Below are positions 35,856 through 44,928 of a stretch of 64,000 nucleotides of DNA, one piece after another. Origin of the DNA: Hymenobacter sublimis (GTDB taxonomy: Bacteria; Bacteroidota; Bacteroidia; Cytophagales; Hymenobacteraceae); the NCBI RefSeq assembly GCF_023101345.1, contig NZ_CP095848.1, positions 1,921,501 through 1,985,500 of the forward strand, read 5' to 3'. A program made the translations under genes and the position numbers. The notes under the pieces were generated by a model that saw nothing but the letters and a program-made list of their open reading frames with translations, had not been told where the DNA came from and searched no databases. Each line of letters begins with the position of its first letter. Position 1 is the stretch's first letter.

Positions 35856-37937
35856 CTAGGCAGCAGGAGGTGGCTGGTCGGGGAGCGGCTGGCGCAGGTG
35901 GTCGGCAAACAGCTCCACGGTGCGACTGGTAATAGCACCGAGCAGCTCCAGCAAGCTCATCAGCGGGGCGGCAGCCGTTACGGGTGGCTGCAGGGCCTGC
36001 TCCAGCCGCTGGAGGCAGCGGATTGCCTCGGCCATCTGCATGCTGCCGTACGTCGATTTTAGGCTGTGAATCAGCTGGCCTGCCGTGGTCCAGTGGCCGT
36101 GGCTCACGGCACTTTTTAGGGCGTGCAGCTGCCCCGGCACCGTATCCAGGAAGAGTTGCTGCATTTTTCGGATGAAGGCCGCATCGTGGGCCAGCCGCCC
36201 GAGCTGGGAAAAATCGTAGGTTGGCTGGGGCAGGTCGGGGGCCACGTCGGTCCGGCCCAGGGTGCGCACCAGCAGCCGGTACAGATCAGCTTCGTGGTAG
36301 GGTTTGATCAGAAAGTCCGTAAATCCGTGCTGGCTGAAGGTCTGCACTTCGGCGGGCATGGCATTGGCCGTCAGGGCAATGATGGGGGTCTGCTGGTTGG
36401 GGTTGGGCGTAGCGCGCAGGTCGGCCGTGACTTCCAGCCCCGTGCGCAACGGCATCTGAATGTCCATTAGCAGCAGGTCGTAGGGGTGGGAGCTGGCCAG
36501 CTCCAGGGCTTGCTGCCCATCGGTGGCAATGGCTACCTGCACGCCCCAAGTTTGAAGTAATGAGGTGGCCAGCAATTTATTAACGGGGTTGTCTTCGGCC
36601 AGTAATATGTGGAGGCCCTGCAGTAAGCCCGGAGCCAGCGGGGGGAGCACGGCCTCCGCGTAGGGCCGGGCGGCACTGATGGGGTAAGCCAGCGAGAAGC
36701 GGAAGCAGCTGCCCTGGCCCGGCCGGCCTTCCAGCCAGATGCGGCCGCCCTGCAGCTCAATCAGGCTTCGGCAGATGGCTAGCCCCAGCCCCGTGCCCCC
36801 GTACCGGCGGGCGGTGCTGCTGGTGGCCTGGTCAAAGGCCCGGAATATTTCCTCGGCCTTGTCCATGCTGATGCCAATGCCGGTGTCGTCCACGCAAAAC
36901 TCCAGGTAAACCATAGCCGCGTCCTGGTGCTGCACTTCCACGGAAACCGTAATCTGGCCTTCTTCCGTGAATTTGAGGGCGTTGGTGAGCAGGTTCAGCA
37001 GAATTTGCCGCAGCCGCAGGGGGTCGCCCTCTATTATAGGTAGCGCGCCCGGACTCTGCACCAGGGTTTGCAGGCTGATGCCTTTCTTCTGGGCCATGTG
37101 CTGCACTGAGCGGGTGGCGTCCCGCACGGTGGCTTCCACGTCAAACGGTACCCGCTCCAGCTCCATCTTGCCCAACTCTACCTTGCTGAAGTCAAGAATG
37201 TCGTTGATAACATTGAGCAGGTTTTCGGCCGTGGAAGCAATAATAGCCAGGTTTTCCTCCTGTTGCGGCGTAATAAAGCTTTCCTGCAGCAGCCGGCTCA
37301 GGCCCATAATGCCGTGGATGGGGGTGCGGATTTCGTGGCTCATGGCCGCCAGAAACGCTTGCTTCCGCTGCACCGATGCCTCCGCCGCCAGCCGGGCGCG
37401 CCGGGCCAGGCGCAGCGCCAGGGCCTGGCTGACCTGCTGGGCCAGTAGCTGCAGAAACTGCTGCTGCTCCGGGCTAAAGGTTCGGCTCACCACGTCACTC
37501 ACGCTTAGTACGCCCACCACATAGCCTTCGCCCGTACGGATGGGGTAGCCGGCGTAGGCCACTACGGGGGTATCGTGGTAAGTGAGTGGGGTAGCGGCAA
37601 ACAGGGCGGGCGCACTCATTGCGTCCAGCAGGAGCAGGTCGTTGGCTTGCAGGGTGCGCGCGCAGAAGGACCGGGCCCGAGGTATTTCCGGCAGCCAGCT
37701 GCCGGTTTGGGCCTTGATCCACTGGCGGGTTTCGTCCAGAAAGCTGATGCAGGCCACCGGCGCCGCGCACAACCGCGCCGCCTGCTGCACCATGTCCTCA
37801 AACTCTGGTTCGGCTTCGGAATCCAGAATGTCCAGCGCCTGCAGCGCCAGGAGGCGTTCCTGTTCGCCGTAGTAGGTCCGGGAGTTATCGGCTTCCGCCA
37901 GTTGCTGAGGCGGCCCGCTGGTTACTTGTAATTCCAT
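35856..37937 (-). CDS. Hybrid sensor histidine kinase (GAF-HisKA-HATPase-REC-Hpt)
   Basis: The 693-residue cytoplasmic protein contains a GAF sensor (about 25-165; ERLLALQALDILDSEAEPEF, SFLDETRQWIKAQTG), HisKA with the phosphorylated His in AAMSHEIRTPIHGIMG, HATPase with N-box LLNLLTNALKFT, DDTGIGIS and YGGTGLGLAICR, a receiver (about 440-560; LLAEDNPVNKLLA, LLMDIQMP, KPY) and a C-terminal Hpt domain with His in QLIHSLKSTYGSMQM. It is a complete phosphorelay chain in one soluble protein and can pass phosphate from Hpt to a separate receiver, perhaps the one encoded just downstream. The MELQVTSG start at 37937 is preferred over 37991. Confidence 0.93.
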   Translation of the reverse strand: MELQVTSGPPQQLAEADNSRTYYGEQERLLALQALDILDSEAEPEFEDMVQQAARLCAAPVACISFLDETRQWIKAQTGSWLPEIPRARSFCARTLQANDLLLLDAMSAPALFAATPLTYHDTPVVAYAGYPIRTGEGYVVGVLSVSDVVSRTFSPEQQQFLQLLAQQVSQALALRLARRARLAAEASVQRKQAFLAAMSHEIRTPIHGIMGLSRLLQESFITPQQEENLAIIASTAENLLNVINDILDFSKVELGKMELERVPFDVEATVRDATRSVQHMAQKKGISLQTLVQSPGALPIIEGDPLRLRQILLNLLTNALKFTEEGQITVSVEVQHQDAAMVYLEFCVDDTGIGISMDKAEEIFRAFDQATSSTARRYGGTGLGLAICRSLIELQGGRIWLEGRPGQGSCFRFSLAYPISAARPYAEAVLPPLAPGLLQGLHILLAEDNPVNKLLATSLLQTWGVQVAIATDGQQALELASSHPYDLLLMDIQMPLRTGLEVTADLRATPNPNQQTPIIALTANAMPAEVQTFSQHGFTDFLIKPYHEADLYRLLVRTLGRTDVAPDLPQPTYDFSQLGRLAHDAAFIRKMQQLFLDTVPGQLHALKSAVSHGHWTTAGQLIHSLKSTYGSMQMAEAIRCLQRLEQALQPPVTAAAPLMSLLELLGAITSRTVELFADHLRQPLPDQPPPAA

Positions 37938-38377
37938 ACACCGCTTCCTGTAGTAAGCCCGCCGCTGGCCGGTGGCGCCCGTGCTCCGCAACCCCCCTTT
38001 CAGCTAGCTTAGAGCGAGGTAGCGCCGCCCCCGCAAACCCGCTGCTGGCGGTGCGTGGCCGAGCATATTACAACTATAGCAAATTAAAGTTTTATTAGTT
38101 GTTAATATAGTTCTATTAAACGTGGATTAGAGTGAAGCCTGTAGTCGGTGAGGGTAGCACAGCAATACCCTGCCGGCGCTGCTGTTACGTGCAGTCTACT
38201 TCACCTTCCAGGCCCCCGGCAGAACGCTTGCGTTGGGGTAGGCACGCTGAGATATTCGGGCTGGAAACTGGACCTCAATTTCAGCGCCGCTTTGGTTAAC
38301 ATGTTACCTAGCCGCTCCTGCAGGTGCGCTTCGGGCTGCCTATCTTGCAAACCAGGGCCGCCGTAACCACCAGCATT
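37938..38377. other. Divergent intergenic region, 440 bases
   Basis: This region separates the hybrid kinase gene from the PLP enzyme gene and should hold both promoters. AT-rich DNA at 38065-38130 is the likeliest promoter zone. No TAnnTTTG box with good spacing was found, and no gene or RNA is recognised. Confidence 0.45.
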
Positions 38378-39328
38378 ATGCACCAAGAAGACACTCTATT
38401 TACCGCGCTAACGCAAACCCACGCCCGCATCAAGCCCTATATTCACCACACGCCGGTGCTTACCTCGCATCTGCTGAATGAGTTGGCCGGGGCTACTTTG
38501 TATTTTAAGTGTGAGAATTTCCAGCGCATGGGCGCTTTTAAGATGCGCGGGGCCGTTAATGCCATTATGCAGCTTTCGGCCGAGCAGCAGCGGCAGGGGG
38601 TTGTTACGCACTCCTCCGGCAACTTTGCCCAGGCCTTGGCCTTGGCCGCCCAGAGCCTGGGTGTAACGGCTTATATTGTAATGCCCAGCAATGCGCCGCG
38701 GGTGAAAAAAGAGGCTGTACTGGCCTACGGCGGCCAGGTGATTGAGTGCGAGCCTACTCTCAGCGCCCGGGAGCAAACCGCCCAGCAACTCGTAGCTGAG
38801 CGCGGAGCCACTTTCATTCACCCCTCCAACGACCTGCATGTGATTCTGGGCCAGGGCACGGCTGCTCTGGAGCTGCTAACCGAGCAGCCCGACCTAACTT
38901 ACCTGTTCACGCCAGTGGGCGGGGGCGGGCTGGTGGCGGGTACCATTCTGGCGGCCCAGGCCTGCGGCCGCAACTGCCGGATAGTAGCCGGCGAGCCAGC
39001 CACCATGGACGATGCCTACCGCTCCCTGCAAGCTGGCCGCATCGAGAGCAATGCCGGCGGCGACACCATAGCCGACGGGCTGAAAACGCAGCTCGGTGAC
39101 ATCAACTTTCCCCTGATTCAGCGGGGCATTGACGCTATTATTCTGGTTAGCGAGGATGAGATTATTGCCGCCATGCGCCTGATTTGGGAGCGGCTGAAAA
39201 TTGTGGTAGAAGCCTCCAGCGCCGTGGCCCTGGCCGCCCTGCTCAAAAATAAGGCCTCCTATGCCGGCCAGCCGGTAGGAGTCATTCTCTCGGGCGGCAA
39301 CGTGGACCTTGGGAAACTGCCGTTTTAG
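38378..39328 (+). CDS. PLP-dependent threonine/serine dehydratase or racemase
   Basis: The 316-residue fold-type II enzyme carries the PLP Lys in FQRMGAFKMRGAVNA, the SSGNFAQALALAA phosphate loop, the glycine loop PVGGGGLVAG and the C-terminal VILSGGNVDL. It lacks the ACT regulatory domain of biosynthetic IlvA, so it belongs with catabolic threonine dehydratases and serine racemases. SSGNF in place of SSGNH is a small variation. ATG 38378 (MHQEDTLFTAL) matches the family N-terminus. Substrate (Thr, Ser or 3-hydroxyaspartate) cannot be decided by eye. Confidence 0.88.
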   Translation: MHQEDTLFTALTQTHARIKPYIHHTPVLTSHLLNELAGATLYFKCENFQRMGAFKMRGAVNAIMQLSAEQQRQGVVTHSSGNFAQALALAAQSLGVTAYIVMPSNAPRVKKEAVLAYGGQVIECEPTLSAREQTAQQLVAERGATFIHPSNDLHVILGQGTAALELLTEQPDLTYLFTPVGGGGLVAGTILAAQACGRNCRIVAGEPATMDDAYRSLQAGRIESNAGGDTIADGLKTQLGDINFPLIQRGIDAIILVSEDEIIAAMRLIWERLKIVVEASSAVALAALLKNKASYAGQPVGVILSGGNVDLGKLPF

Positions 39329-39506
39329 TAACCAGCCCGAGCAGGCGACGTCTGCTCTGAGAAACTCCAGCCAGTCTGCGCACCTACTTCCGTTTGTAGA
39401 TAGGTAGCAAAAAGCCCGTCATGCGGAGCCGGAGGCAAAGCATGACGAGCTTAGCTTGATGAGAAACTTGACCGTTCATGTATGCTTGGACGCTTTTGGC
39501 TACAAC

Positions 39507-39541
39507 GCAAAAAGCCCAGCCACTCCGGCCGGGCTTTTTGC
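39507..39541. terminator. Bidirectional terminator downstream of accC
   Basis: Arms GCAAAAAGCCC and GGGCTTTTTGC, with an inner GCC/GGC, form a strong hairpin flanked by A and T runs. It lies 23 bases past the accC stop on the minus strand and could also stop + strand transcripts from the PLP enzyme gene. Confidence 0.85.
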
Positions 39542-39564
39542 AGTAACCCCGGAAGTACCAGCGG

Positions 39565-41076
39565 TTACCGTAAGCCCAGCCGGTTGCGCTTCCAGGCCGA
39601 GCCGGTAGCCGCTGGCACTTCCGCCGAAGCGGGGGCGGCGCCGGGTTTCTTTTCCGTCAGGAGCATGGCCGTGAGCACAGCGGCGAGGGTGGCCGTGGCT
39701 TCGTCCGGGGCGGCGGGTTTCAGGGCCTCGGGGCTGAAGTGGTCCTTGATAAAGTTGGTGTCGAAGTTGCCGCTCACGAAGGCGGGGTGCTGCAGCACGT
39801 AGCGGCCGAAGCCCAGGGTAGTTTCGATGCCGGTAATCTGATACTCGTCAATGGCGCGCAGCATCCGCTCAATGGCCTCCTGCCGGGTAGACCCGAAGGT
39901 CACGAGCTTGGCAATCATGGGGTCGTAGTAAATCGGAATGTCCATGCCCTGCTCAAAGCCATCATCCACCCGCACGCCGGGGCCCTGGGGGCGCACGTAG
40001 GTAGTCAGGGTGCCAATGTCGGGCAGGAAGTTGTTCTGCGGGTCCTCGGCGTACACGCGCAGCTCCAGGGCGTGGCCCTGAATCTGCAGCTCATCCTGGC
40101 GGAAGGCCAGGGGCTGGCCCTGGGCTACTTTGATCTGCTCTTTTACCAGGTCGAGGCCCGTGATTTGCTCCGTCACGGGGTGCTCTACCTGCAGGCGGGT
40201 GTTCATCTCCAGGAAGTAGAAGTTGCGCTGGTCATCGAGCAAAAACTCCACGGTGCCAGCGCCAGTGTAGTTGCAGGCCCGGGCCACGTCCACGGCGCAG
40301 CGGCCCATTTCGGCGCGCAACTCGGGGGTAAGCACGGCGGAAGGAGCTTCCTCAATTACTTTCTGGTGGCGGCGCTGAATGGAACACTCCCGTTCAAACA
40401 AATGCACAATGTTGCCGTGCTCGTCGCCCAGCACCTGAATCTCGATGTGGCGCGGGCCGGTCACGAACTTTTCAATGAACACGGCCCCGTCGCCGAAGGC
40501 CGACACGGCCTCGTTGATGGCCAGCTGCATCTGCTCCTCAAACTCCTCCACGTGATGCACCAGGCGCATACCCTTGCCGCCCCCACCGGCCGAGGCCTTA
40601 ATCAGAATGGGAAACCCTACCTGCTGGGCAATCTGCTTGGCTTCGGTTACGTCGCTGATGGCCTCGGCGGTACCCGGTACCAGCGGAATATTATAGGCTT
40701 GCACGGCCTGCTTGGCCGAGAGCTTGTCGCCCATAATGTCCATGGCCTCGGGCGAGGGCCCCACGAAAATCAGCCCGGCCTCCTTTACCATACGAGCAAA
40801 TTCCGCGTTTTCGCTCAGGAAGCCGTAGCCGGGGTGAATGGCGTCAACGCCCAACTCGCGGCAAACCGCCAGAATTTTGTCGCCGCGCAGGTAGCTGTCC
40901 TTGCTGGCCGGCGGACCCACGCACACGGCCTCGTCGGCGTAGCGCACGTGCAGGGCGTTGCGGTCGGCCTCGGAGTAAATAGCCACGGTTTGCAGGCCCA
41001 TTTCTTTGGCCGAGCGCAGCACGCGCAAGGCAATTTCGCCCCGGTTAGCGACGAGCAGCTTGGTGATTTTCTTCAT
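39565..41076 (-). CDS. accC: Acetyl-CoA carboxylase, biotin carboxylase subunit
   Basis: Biotin carboxylase uses ATP and bicarbonate to carboxylate biotin on its carrier protein, the first half of malonyl-CoA formation. The 503-residue protein shows KLLVANRGEIALRVLRSAKE, the ATP-grasp loop KASAGGGGKGMRLV, EKFVTGPRHIEIQVLGDEHG, ECSIQRRHQKVIEEAPS and FLEMNTRLQVEHPVTEQITG. It exceeds the usual 450 residues by about 50, the extra being an Ala/Pro-rich C-terminal tail without domain features. accB is not adjacent, so a role in a propionyl- or other acyl-CoA carboxylase cannot be excluded. Confidence 0.93.
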   Translation of the reverse strand: MKKITKLLVANRGEIALRVLRSAKEMGLQTVAIYSEADRNALHVRYADEAVCVGPPASKDSYLRGDKILAVCRELGVDAIHPGYGFLSENAEFARMVKEAGLIFVGPSPEAMDIMGDKLSAKQAVQAYNIPLVPGTAEAISDVTEAKQIAQQVGFPILIKASAGGGGKGMRLVHHVEEFEEQMQLAINEAVSAFGDGAVFIEKFVTGPRHIEIQVLGDEHGNIVHLFERECSIQRRHQKVIEEAPSAVLTPELRAEMGRCAVDVARACNYTGAGTVEFLLDDQRNFYFLEMNTRLQVEHPVTEQITGLDLVKEQIKVAQGQPLAFRQDELQIQGHALELRVYAEDPQNNFLPDIGTLTTYVRPQGPGVRVDDGFEQGMDIPIYYDPMIAKLVTFGSTRQEAIERMLRAIDEYQITGIETTLGFGRYVLQHPAFVSGNFDTNFIKDHFSPEALKPAAPDEATATLAAVLTAMLLTEKKPGAAPASAEVPAATGSAWKRNRLGLR

Positions 41077-41299
41077 GTAGGAGAGAGGGTAGCGGGTGGG
41101 AGAGGTAGGAGTAGGGCCTGATAAAACCCCGCCATGTCAAGCGGAGCGAGGAATGACGGGCTGAATTTAGGCAGCCACATTGTTCCAGCGCCCAAAGAAA
41201 CGCCATTCCGGCGGCTCCGTAAAACGCGCCGGTGCATTTGTGCCGGGCAATTTCAGGGTTGGATGCCTCCCAAAAGGCGGCTACCTTCGCGGATTGCCA

Positions 41300-41307
41300 T
41301 AACTTTG
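41300..41307 (+). promoter_or_regulatory. -7 promoter box of serine palmitoyltransferase gene
   Basis: TAACTTTG fits TAnnTTTG and lies 69 bases before the GTG start, in the divergent region with accC. Confidence 0.55.
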
Positions 41308-41376
41308 TACATTACTCGGGCGTTAGGCTTTGGGGCATAACCGCTCGTTTTCGTTTCACATTCAACCTGTTCCCTC

Positions 41377-42627
41377 GTGGATCTATTTGAGAAGATTGCC
41401 GCCAACCGCGGCCCGCTGGGTATCCATTCGCACTACGCGCACGGCTATTTCGCTTTTCCCAAGCTGGAAGGCGAGATTAAGCCGCGCATGATTTTCCGCG
41501 GTAAAGAGGTTCTCACCTGGAGCCTGAATAACTACCTGGGCCTGGCCAACCACCCCGAAGTGCGCCAGGCCGATGCCGAGGGCGCCGCCGAATACGGCAT
41601 GGCCCTGCCCATGGGCGCGCGCATGATGTCGGGCAACTCCAACTTGCACGAGCAGCTGGAAAATGAACTGGCTGAGTTCGTCATGAAGCCGGACTGCATG
41701 CTCCTGAACTTCGGCTACCAAGGGGTAGTGAGCATCATTGATGCCATGGTCGGCCGCCACGACGTGATTGTGTACGACGCCGAGTCGCACGCCTGCATCA
41801 TTGACGGGGTGCGCCTGCACGCGGGCAAGCGCTTTGTGTACGTGCACAACGATATGGCCAGCCTGGAAAAGCAGCTGGAGCGGGCCAAGCGCATCACCGA
41901 CGAAACCGGCGGTGGCATCCTCGTTATTACGGAGGGTGTATTCGGCATGTCGGGCAATCAGGGCGACCTGCGCGGGGTAGTAGCGCTGAAGGAGAAATAC
42001 CAGTTCCGCCTGTTCGTAGACGACGCCCACGGCTTTGGTACGATGGGCACTACGGGGGCGGGTACGGGCGAAGAACAAGGCATTCAGGACGGTATCGACC
42101 TTTATTTTTCGACGTTTGCCAAGAGCATGGCTAGCATCGGAGCCTTCGTGGCGGGCCCCGAGAACGTAATTGAATATTTGCGCTACAACATGCGCAGCCA
42201 GATTTTCGCCAAAAGCCTGCCCATGCCGCTGGTCGTGGGCGCTCTGAAGCGGTTGGAGCTGCTGCGCACCCGCCCCGAGCTGAAGGAAAACCTCTGGACC
42301 ATTGTGCGGGCCTTGCAGAGCGGCCTGCGCGAAAAAGGCTTCAATATTGGCACGACTTCCTCGCCCGTAACGCCCGTGCTGCTAGAAGGCCAGATTTCCG
42401 ATGCAACCCAGGTAACGTTCGATCTACGTGAGAATCACGGCATTTTCTGCTCTATTGTGGTGTATCCGGTGGTACCGAAGGGGGTAATTATGCTGCGCAT
42501 TATTCCTACGGCCTCCCACTCGCTCGATGACGTGGCCATTACCATCAAGGCCTTTGAAGCGGTGCAGGAAAAGCTCAACAAAGGGCTTTACTCCAAAGCT
42601 GAGGTTCCTGCCGGGCTGCAGAACTAG
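41377..42627 (+). CDS. spt: Serine palmitoyltransferase (alpha-oxoamine synthase)
   Basis: The 416-residue PLP enzyme condenses an acyl-CoA with an amino acid. Sequence features are LTWSLNNYLGLANHPEVRQA, GARMMSGNSNLHEQLE, the His/Asp PLP-holding segments DAESHACIIDGVRLH and LFVDDAHGFGTMG, and the PLP Lys in FSTFAKSMASIG. This arrangement matches the Bacteroidetes serine palmitoyltransferase/KBL-like group that makes sphingolipid bases; 8-amino-7-oxononanoate synthase is the alternative but no bio genes are near. The start is a GTG at 41377. A strong terminator follows. Confidence 0.88.
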   Translation: MDLFEKIAANRGPLGIHSHYAHGYFAFPKLEGEIKPRMIFRGKEVLTWSLNNYLGLANHPEVRQADAEGAAEYGMALPMGARMMSGNSNLHEQLENELAEFVMKPDCMLLNFGYQGVVSIIDAMVGRHDVIVYDAESHACIIDGVRLHAGKRFVYVHNDMASLEKQLERAKRITDETGGGILVITEGVFGMSGNQGDLRGVVALKEKYQFRLFVDDAHGFGTMGTTGAGTGEEQGIQDGIDLYFSTFAKSMASIGAFVAGPENVIEYLRYNMRSQIFAKSLPMPLVVGALKRLELLRTRPELKENLWTIVRALQSGLREKGFNIGTTSSPVTPVLLEGQISDATQVTFDLRENHGIFCSIVVYPVVPKGVIMLRIIPTASHSLDDVAITIKAFEAVQEKLNKGLYSKAEVPAGLQN

Positions 42628-42646
42628 ATTCGGCTTCGCTAAGTGC

Positions 42647-42679
42647 AAAAGCCAGCCTCCAGCGCGGAGGCTGGCTTTT
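42647..42679 (+). terminator. Intrinsic terminator of spt
   Basis: Perfect 14-base arms AAAAGCCAGCCTCC and GGAGGCTGGCTTTT surround AGCGC; it begins 20 bases after the stop. Confidence 0.93.
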
Positions 42680-42867
42680 GTTTTGGTACTATTCCTAGGT
42701 GGGGGTCTTGGTTGCTAGGCCTAGTGAGGAGGTAGGAATAAGTAAAAAGTGCCTTATCTGGCCCGAAAACGGGTTTAAAAAAAAACTTGGCAACTTGCTT
42801 GTATTTGAAATCCCTGTATATTAGGGCCGGTTAAACACATTTTTCCACACCAACTAACCCCTCCCAA

Positions 42868-43131
42868 ATGAGCAATTTTAGCCAACTGAAAGACCTCGTG
42901 ATGTCGCTGGAAGCTGACTTCGAGAAGTTCTACGACAAGGGCAACTCGGCCGCTGGCACCCGCGTGCGCAAGGGCATGCAGGAGCTGAAGAACATGGCCC
43001 AGACCATCCGCACGGAAGTGCAGAACAAGAAAAATGACGGTGGTGGCGACGCTGCTCCCGCCAAGGCTGCTCCGGCTAAGAAAGCCGCTGCTCCGGCCGC
43101 TAAGAAAGCTGCTCCTGCTAAAAAGAAGTAG
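42868..43131 (+). CDS. Histone H1-like DNA-binding protein
   Basis: The 87-residue protein has an N-terminal helical domain (MSNFSQLKDLVMSLEADFEK, GTRVRKGMQELKNMAQTIR) and a Lys/Ala/Pro-rich tail with AAPAKKAAAPAAKK-type repeats. This is the layout of bacterial H1-like proteins of the Chlamydia Hc1 type, which are common in Hymenobacter and other Bacteroidetes. The tail should bind DNA non-specifically and compact the nucleoid. It stands alone between two terminators, suggesting its own promoter in the AT-rich stretch at 42775-42840. Confidence 0.88.
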   Translation: MSNFSQLKDLVMSLEADFEKFYDKGNSAAGTRVRKGMQELKNMAQTIRTEVQNKKNDGGGDAAPAKAAPAKKAAAPAAKKAAPAKKK

Positions 43132-43171
43132 TTCGGCACCGCAGTTCCTGCGGTGTGAACTACGCTGAGTG

Positions 43172-43203
43172 AGGCCCTACCGATTATCGGTGGGGCCTTA
43201 TTG
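43172..43203 (+). terminator. Terminator of the histone-like gene
   Basis: AGGCCCTACCGA pairs with TCGGTGGGGCCT (one mismatch) around TTA and is followed by TATT. It starts 40 bases after the stop. Confidence 0.75.
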
Positions 43204-43411
43204 TTGCTGGCAGGGGTAGGAAGTGGCCTGTTTACTCCCGCCTGTATCCTTCTCGCACCATTCGGAATAGCATAGCATGCCGGAAACAGAAATGAGTAGA
43301 GAGTGCCGTCAACAAACTAGCCGGGCCAACAGCACAAACCCCCGACGCCTTGGTAGCGTCAGGGGTTCAGGTGTATCGGTTAAGAAGGAGTAGGCCCTGG
43401 CCTACGGTCCG

Positions 43412-44710
43412 CTAGACTACTTTGATGAGGTAGTAGTTCTTCTTGCCTTTCTGGGCCACGATGTACTGATTCAGCAGCAAGGGCACCTCCGTGGCTTGCT
43501 GCTCCAAGGTAGCCTTGGCGCGGTTAAGGCTAACGCCACCGGCCTGCACCATCTTCTTGGCTTCGCCCTTGGAGGGAAAAATAACGCTGTTCGTGGCCTC
43601 GCTCAGCAGGCTGATAATGTTCTGCTCGGTTAGGGCGGCGCGGGAAACCTCTACGTGGGGAACCCCGGCAAACACGTCCAGCAGTGTCGCTTCATCCAGG
43701 CTAGCTAGCTCGCCGCCGCCAAAGAGCACCTGCGAGGCTGCCAGCGCCGCTTCGTAGGCGGCTTCGCCGTGCACCCGAATGGTCACGTCTTTGGCCAGAG
43801 CTTTCTGCAGGGTGCGCAGGTGGGGCGCTTGGGCGTGCTCGGCTTCCAGAGCTTCGATTTCCTGCTGGGGTAGCAGCGTGAATACGCGGATGAGGCGGGG
43901 CGCATCGGCGTCGGCGGCGTTCAGGAAGAACTGGTAGAACTGGTAGGGCGAAGTCATGGCGCCGTCGAGCCAGACGGTGCCAGTTTCGCTCTTGCCGTAC
44001 TTGGTGCCATCGGCCTTGGTGATGAGCTGGCCGGTAAGGGCGTAGGCTTTACCCTCGCCGCCCGACATACGCCGGATCAGTTCGGTGCCCGTAGTGATGT
44101 TGCCCCACTGGTCGGAGGCGCCCATTTGCAGGGTAGTGCCCAGTTCTTTGTAGAGGTGGAAGAAGTCGTAGCCCTGCAGCAGCTGGTAGCTGAACTCGGT
44201 GTAGCTCAGGCCTTCCGCGCCCGACTCTTCGTTGCCGCTGATGCGGCGCTTCACGGAGTCCTTGGCCATCATGTAGTTCACCGTGAGGTGCTTGCCTACC
44301 TCGCGCAGGAACTGCAGAAAGCCGAATTCCTTAAACCAGTCGTAGTTGTTGACCACCTGGGCACCCGTAGGCGAATCGTCGAACACCAGAAACTTCTCCA
44401 GCTGGGCCCGAATGCCGGCCTGGTTGCGACGCAACGCGTCCTCATCCAGCAGGTTACGTTCCGCCGACTTGCCCGAGGGGTCCCCAATCATGCCGGTAGC
44501 GCCGCCCACCAGAGCCAGGGGCCGGTGGCCGGCCCGCTGCAGGTGCACCAGCAGCATAATGGTGGCCAGGTTGCCGATGTGCAGGGAGGGCGCCGTAGGG
44601 TCGAAGCCGATGTAGCCGGTGATGGGCGCGTTCTGGCGCAAGTGCTCATCGGTTCCGGGCATCATGTCGTGAAACATGCCCCGCCAGCGCAGTTCTTCTA
44701 TTAAGTCCAA
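43412..44710 (-). CDS. tyrS: Tyrosyl-tRNA synthetase
   Basis: The 432-residue class I synthetase charges tRNA-Tyr. It has the N-terminal block [18 protein letters not shown], the HIGH-like [34 protein letters not shown], the KMSKS-like [18 protein letters not shown] and a C-terminal S4 domain ([19 protein letters not shown]). No ATG lies before the conserved start; a TTG at 44710 gives (M)[12 protein letters not shown], the normal N-terminus. Upstream are a minus-strand TACCTTTG box and the outer inverted repeat of this intergenic region. Confidence 0.96.
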   Translation of the reverse strand: MDLIEELRWRGMFHDMMPGTDEHLRQNAPITGYIGFDPTAPSLHIGNLATIMLLVHLQRAGHRPLALVGGATGMIGDPSGKSAERNLLDEDALRRNQAGIRAQLEKFLVFDDSPTGAQVVNNYDWFKEFGFLQFLREVGKHLTVNYMMAKDSVKRRISGNEESGAEGLSYTEFSYQLLQGYDFFHLYKELGTTLQMGASDQWGNITTGTELIRRMSGGEGKAYALTGQLITKADGTKYGKSETGTVWLDGAMTSPYQFYQFFLNAADADAPRLIRVFTLLPQQEIEALEAEHAQAPHLRTLQKALAKDVTIRVHGEAAYEAALAASQVLFGGGELASLDEATLLDVFAGVPHVEVSRAALTEQNIISLLSEATNSVIFPSKGEAKKMVQAGGVSLNRAKATLEQQATEVPLLLNQYIVAQKGKKNYYLIKVV

Positions 44711-44830
44711 GGGTGAATGAGGAATGAGGAGTGAAGAATGAAGAATTAGGCTTGGCCGATAGGTAGCAGCTAAGTTTCTGCCGAATTGAAGCAGAGGGCC
44801 GGGCCCGCGCAATTCTTACTAATCAGTCCG

Positions 44831-44838
44831 CAAAGGTA
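44831..44838 (-). promoter_or_regulatory. -7 promoter box of tyrS
   Basis: On the minus strand TACCTTTG matches the consensus and lies 120 bases upstream of the tyrS TTG. It is back-to-back with the holA box, 12 bases apart. Confidence 0.6.
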
Positions 44839-44850
44839 AGAGGCAGGCCG

Positions 44851-44858
44851 TACCTTTG
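44851..44858 (+). promoter_or_regulatory. -7 promoter box of holA
   Basis: TACCTTTG matches TAnnTTTG, 70 bases upstream of the holA TTG. The two divergent boxes would place polymerases on overlapping DNA, so mutual interference is possible. Confidence 0.6.
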
Positions 44859-44928
44859 AGTAAGAAGAGTTGCCCAGTTTAGTACGCCTGCAGTTCTTCA
44901 TTCCTCATTCCTTATTCTTCATTAGAAA

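Noticed and set aside
39410..39470. Single-arm sequence CGTCATGCGGAGCC resembling the CGTCATGCTGAG repeat
   Set aside because: No complementary arm is present nearby; it may be a decayed copy but does not support a feature.
39739..41121. 460-codon open frame on the plus strand opposite accC
   Set aside because: accC is certain on the other strand; the antisense protein is His/Val-rich with no domain.
43385..43400. GAGTAGGCCCTG near the tyrS end matching part of the 15338-15442 palindrome
   Set aside because: Only 12 bases match, with no paired arm, so chance or a tiny relic cannot be told apart.
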